A stretch of DNA of 9,350 bases, taken from assembly GCA_903835275.1 (NCBI GenBank), contig CAILMK010000366.1, positions 1 to 9,350 on the forward strand. Direction: 5' to 3'. The translations under genes and the position numbers were made by a program. Below, one piece after another: positions 6,581-9,350 of this stretch. The notes beneath the pieces were generated by a model. It made no database searches, was not told the DNA's origin, and worked only from the letters and a program-made list of their open reading frames with translations. Numbering within the stretch: the first letter of the stretch is position 1; each line of letters starts with the position of its first letter. Source of the stretch: an uncultured bacterium. Lineage in GTDB: Bacteria; Bacteroidota; Bacteroidia; CAILMK01.

Positions 6581-8710
6581 CTATTGTCTTTTTTTGTATT
6601 CTTCTTTTGCATTATCCAGAAAGGCAGCAAATAGATCTGCATGCGGATCGTATCCCATAGGTTCCACCAAAAGTTTTTCATTCTGGTCAATTAACACATA
6701 ATAAGGCTCGGAATTGGAGTTGTAAGCAGTAGCTGCAAAATCATTCCATTTATCTCCGATGGTTGTTATCTTTTTACCTTTTTTATTTAGATAAACCTCT
6801 GAAGAGTCCAGTTTATGCTTGTCATCCATATAAAGGGAAACAAGCACTACATCTTCTTTCAGACGTTTCAATACTTCCGGTTGTGCCCAGACAGTGTTTT
6901 CCATTTTACGACAATTGGTGCAAACAATACCGGTAAAATCGATCATCAATGGTTTCTTTACGCGGCGGGCTTCTTCCAGGGCTTCCTTGTAATCATAATA
7001 ACAATCCAGTCCTAATGGAGTTTTATCCTTGAAATATTCAGCGTATTTTTTTGTTTTGCCATTGCCTGTGGGTGTTTCCTTTGCCTCGGATTTGGAGCCA
7101 TTCATCCAGGAACCTTCATTATATTCATTAGGTGGTGCAATGCCACTAAGTATGTTTACAGGGGCTCCCCATAATCCCGGGATCATATAGACAGTAAATG
7201 CAAATGAAAGTATGGCAAGCATCAATCGTGTTACTGATATATGTGGTGTATCTGAATCATGGCTGAATTTTAATTTGCCAAGTAAATACAATCCAAGAAG
7301 GAAGAAAATCACGATCCATAATGCAAGGAAATATTCACGTTTCAATAATCCCCAATCGTTGATAAGATCCGCGGCGGATAAGAATTTTAATGCAAGTGCA
7401 AGTTCCACAAATCCCAATGTTACTTTCACTGAATTTAACCATCCGCCCGAACGCGGCAGATTATGCAGCAGGGTAGGGAAGGCAGCGAAAATTGTAAATG
7501 GCAATGCCATGGCAAGTGCAAACCCTGTCATACCTACTATCGGGCCGATGTAGCCACCATTGGATGTAAGAACTAACAGTTGCCCTACAACAGGCCCTGT
7601 GCAACTAAAGGATACGAGTGCCAGTGTTGCCGCCATGAAAAATATTCCAACTAAACCATTTTTCTCAGATAGTTTATCTGAACTGTTGGTCCATGAAGAA
7701 GGCAGGTTTATTTCAAATGCACCCAGAAACGAAATTGCAAAAATGAGGAAGACCACGAAAAATCCTATGTTTACATACGGATTACTCGATATACTGTTCA
7801 ATGTATTGGCGCCAAAAATAACGGTGATCAATAATCCCAAACCTACATAAATCACAATGATAGATAAGCCGAATAGTATTGCTTTTCTTACGCCATCGGC
7901 TTTGTCATTTTTCTTTTTGGTAAAGAAACTTACTGTGAGCGGTATCATTGGGAAAACACAAGGCGTCAGCAATGCAACAAACCCACTAAGTAATCCTGCG
8001 ATAAATATTTGCCACAAGGTCAGTTTTAAAACACTGCCATTGGACACGGTTGATGCAGGCTTCAATGTCCCTTGTTTTATTTTTACATCAGTAACGCTTT
8101 TATCCTTTGGGGTTGTTTGTAACGTGTCTTTTTTGTTTTTTGCATCAGCTACATGGTCCTGTACAGGACTTGCAATATTTGAGGCCGGAACCGGTTTATT
8201 TGCATCTACAGGGATTAGTTTTACACTGGCAGTTTTAACGTCGAATTTGAAATCAACATCTGTCGGTGGCAGGCACATTCCGTCTTTACAGGTTTGAAAA
8301 TTCAATACTCCTGTAATGGAAGAAATATCTCCTGTTAATTTTACATGTTGGGAAAATATTGCAACAACTTTGAAAAACTTTACATCGTGTTTATCTTCCT
8401 TGTCAAATTCAGTGATAACATTACTCAGTTCCCTTACTTTGCCAATGGCGGTATACGCTCCCGGTTTGAAGGAAAACTTTAACGCACTTTGCGCGTCGTT
8501 GGATTCATCAGAGTATTGGGAAAATATATGCCATGGGTCATCAATCTTTGCAGTGAAGATCAGGTCATATTCATTGGTCGCAGTTTTTTTGGCACTGAAT
8601 TGCCACTTAACAGGTTCAAGAATTTCTCCAAAGCTATTGATGCCGCAGAGCAGCATGATGAGCAATGGCAGTAATCTGCAAAGCGAATATTTAATTTTTT
8701 GGAACTTCAT
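6581..8710 (-). CDS. dsbD: Thiol:disulfide interchange protein DsbD (cytochrome c biogenesis-type transmembrane reductase)
   Basis: 709-residue inner-membrane protein that passes electrons from cytoplasmic thioredoxin across the membrane to periplasmic thiol proteins. All three DsbD modules and all six catalytic cysteines are present. After a signal sequence (1-28), the alpha domain spans about 30-160 with Cys141 and Cys146 (TCKDGMCLPPTD). A polar linker covers about 161-226. The eight-helix-type beta domain spans about 229-520 with Cys251 (LLTPCVFPMIPLTVSFF) and Cys370 (LVSFSCTGPVVGQLL), each beside the conserved prolines. The C-terminal thioredoxin-like gamma domain has Cys597 and Cys600 (DFTGIVCTNCRKMENTVW) and cis-Pro near 669 (SEPYYVLID). 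CTNC rather than the enterobacterial CVAC is normal for this phylum as I recall. The linker contains two related stretches (189-206 and 208-227, D-A/V-K-x-K-x-x-T-L). Its start overlaps the preceding alpha-domain gene by 20 bases, which suggests translational coupling. Confidence 0.96.
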   Translation of the reverse strand: MKFQKIKYSLCRLLPLLIMLLCGINSFGEILEPVKWQFSAKKTATNEYDLIFTAKIDDPWHIFSQYSDESNDAQSALKFSFKPGAYTAIGKVRELSNVITEFDKEDKHDVKFFKVVAIFSQHVKLTGDISSITGVLNFQTCKDGMCLPPTDVDFKFDVKTASVKLIPVDANKPVPASNIASPVQDHVADAKNKKDTLQTTPKDKSVTDVKIKQGTLKPASTVSNGSVLKLTLWQIFIAGLLSGFVALLTPCVFPMIPLTVSFFTKKKNDKADGVRKAILFGLSIIVIYVGLGLLITVIFGANTLNSISSNPYVNIGFFVVFLIFAISFLGAFEINLPSSWTNSSDKLSEKNGLVGIFFMAATLALVSFSCTGPVVGQLLVLTSNGGYIGPIVGMTGFALAMALPFTIFAAFPTLLHNLPRSGGWLNSVKVTLGFVELALALKFLSAADLINDWGLLKREYFLALWIVIFFLLGLYLLGKLKFSHDSDTPHISVTRLMLAILSFAFTVYMIPGLWGAPVNILSGIAPPNEYNEGSWMNGSKSEAKETPTGNGKTKKYAEYFKDKTPLGLDCYYDYKEALEEARRVKKPLMIDFTGIVCTNCRKMENTVWAQPEVLKRLKEDVVLVSLYMDDKHKLDSSEVYLNKKGKKITTIGDKWNDFAATAYNSNSEPYYVLIDQNEKLLVEPMGYDPHADLFAAFLDNAKEEYKKRQ

Positions 8711-9161
8711 ATTTTACATTAAAAGTAAAATCTTCATCGGTAGGTGGAAGACATTTTGAATCATCGCAGCACTGGTAATTTAAAACTCCGCTGATACTGC
8801 TGATATCTTTTGTAAGCTTTACATGCTGAATGAAAACAGCCTCGTTGGCGAAATATTTTACATTCATTGCAAAAGCCTTGTCATACGCTGTAACGCCTTT
8901 GCTCATTTCTTTCACCACTCCGTTTTTTACATATCCGTCCGCATCTTTGAAAGTGAAAGTTGTTTTTATAGGGCCATTATCACTTTCCAAAAACTGGGAA
9001 TAGAAATGCCACTTTTTATCAATCTTAGCCGTAAAGACAAGATCATATTCATTCACACTTGTTTTCTTTGCTTCGCATGTCCATTTTACGGGCTTGAGCG
9101 CAGCTGCTTGTACAACTATGAACGCCAGTATTGAAAAGCTTAAAAAAATGATCTTCTTCAT
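8691..9161 (-). CDS. Free-standing exported DsbD alpha-domain protein
   Basis: 156 residues: a signal peptide (MKKIIFLSFSILAFIVVQAA, 1-20) and then one DsbD N-terminal (alpha) domain, about 22-150, with no membrane or thioredoxin part. It is a clear paralogue of the alpha domain of the next gene: PVKW, NEYDLVFTAKID, QHVKLTKDISSISGVLN and CLPPTDEDFTFNVK recur almost unchanged. The redox pair is Cys132/Cys137, which aligns with Cys141/Cys146 of DsbD. Cys131 (giving a CC doublet) and Cys29 are extra and absent from the DsbD copy. In the family the alpha domain accepts electrons from the membrane domain and hands them to periplasmic partners, so a soluble second carrier is a reasonable inference, not shown. 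It lies four bases after the M16 peptidase stop and overlaps dsbD by 20 bases. Not a fragment: it has its own signal peptide, start and stop. Confidence 0.9.
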   Translation of the reverse strand: MKKIIFLSFSILAFIVVQAAALKPVKWTCEAKKTSVNEYDLVFTAKIDKKWHFYSQFLESDNGPIKTTFTFKDADGYVKNGVVKEMSKGVTAYDKAFAMNVKYFANEAVFIQHVKLTKDISSISGVLNYQCCDDSKCLPPTDEDFTFNVKYEVPKN

Positions 9162-9165
9162 AAAA

Positions 9166-9350
9166 TTATTCAGTTTTCATTTCTTCCAACGGATAACCTA
9201 ATTTCTCAAGAGCCTCTTTATTTGCAGCGGCATCTCCCACTACAACAATTGCCATTTTTTCGTACGGCAAATATTTTTTTGCAAGTGCATTTATTTCTGC
9301 TACGCTAAGTGATTTAAGAATCTCCGCTTGTTTCGCAGCAAAATCAGTTG
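9166..9350 (-). CDS. C-terminal end of an M16 family (insulinase-like) zinc peptidase, 5' part outside the window
   Basis: Sixty-one codons are readable on the minus strand from 9348 to a TAA at 9166-9168; the beginning lies beyond the right edge. The peptide contains LKSLSVAEINALAKKYL, then KMAIVVGDAAANKEALEKLG and YPLEEMKTE. This matches the usual end of periplasmic M16 peptidases (helix ending in INALAKKYL, strand KMAIVVVGD, closing LEKLGYP). The catalytic HxxEH motif would be in the missing N-terminal half, so activity cannot be judged. The stop is four bases from the start of the alpha-domain gene, which places the peptidase at the head of the same transcript. Confidence 0.8.
   Translation of the reverse strand, partial: TDFAAKQAEILKSLSVAEINALAKKYLPYEKMAIVVVGDAAANKEALEKLGYPLEEMKTE

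Noticed and set aside
7212..8759. Several long plus-strand open frames opposite dsbD (for example 7560-7850, 7857-8297 and 8316-8759)
   Set aside because: They lie antisense to a complete DsbD whose domains and six catalytic cysteines are all intact. Their translations have no recognisable domain, so they are by-products of the real gene.
9162..9350. A separate small gene at the right edge
   Set aside because: The minus-strand frame is open to the window edge and matches the C-terminus of M16 peptidases, so it is the end of a larger gene.

Overview
The window looks like a chromosomal segment from a member of the Bacteroidota, probably an environmental Bacteroidia lineage. Three things point there. 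One secreted protein ends in a typical type IX secretion (T9SS) C-terminal sorting domain. The clearest promoter matches the Bacteroidota -7 consensus TAnnTTTG, and the genes lack Shine-Dalgarno sequences. The protein set (ApaG, DUF4139 protein, a DsbD with a CTNC thioredoxin domain, GmhA, M16 peptidase) and the AT-rich DNA also fit. I see no phage, plasmid, IS element, CRISPR array, rRNA or tRNA.

Layout, left to right. (1) A strong stem-loop terminator at 1-31 ends a minus-strand gene (49-2127) for a modular exported protein: signal peptide, lamin-tail domain, SbsA-like Ig domain, second lamin-tail domain, Ig-like and PKD modules, T9SS signal. (2) Diverging from it across a 67-base gap is an unrecognised three-helix membrane protein (2195-2710) that probably starts at TTG. 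(3) After a gap holding GATTTTC repeats comes apaG (2906-3301). A perfect 16-bp-arm inverted repeat lies between apaG and the converging gene. (4) Minus-strand 3400-5025 encodes an exported DUF4140/DUF4139 (MuiA-like) protein. (5) A roughly 270-base spacer carries a CCCCCT hairpin and a short tandem repeat of a kind common in Bacteroidota intergenic DNA. (6) Minus-strand 5298-5890 is an exported protein gene with a Ca-binding-type loop. It is interrupted by what looks like a single missing base near 5480; the remaining 59 codons are readable in the -1 frame.

(7) The right third is one compact minus-strand cluster: the tail of an M16 peptidase gene (from beyond the right edge to 9166), a free-standing DsbD-alpha domain protein (9161-8691), full-length DsbD (8710-6581, overlapping the previous gene by 20 bases) and GmhA (6562-5993). 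The spacings are 4, -20 and 18 bases, so the genes are probably co-transcribed from a promoter outside the window. DsbD carries electrons from cytoplasmic thioredoxin to periplasmic thiol proteins, and the extra alpha domain is a plausible second periplasmic acceptor. GmhA starts heptose synthesis for the envelope glycan.

Most of the window is ordinary housekeeping and envelope biology. I did not find a convincing novel system. The points most worth a second look are the frameshifted exported gene, the DsbD-alpha/DsbD tandem duplication and the uncharacterised membrane protein.
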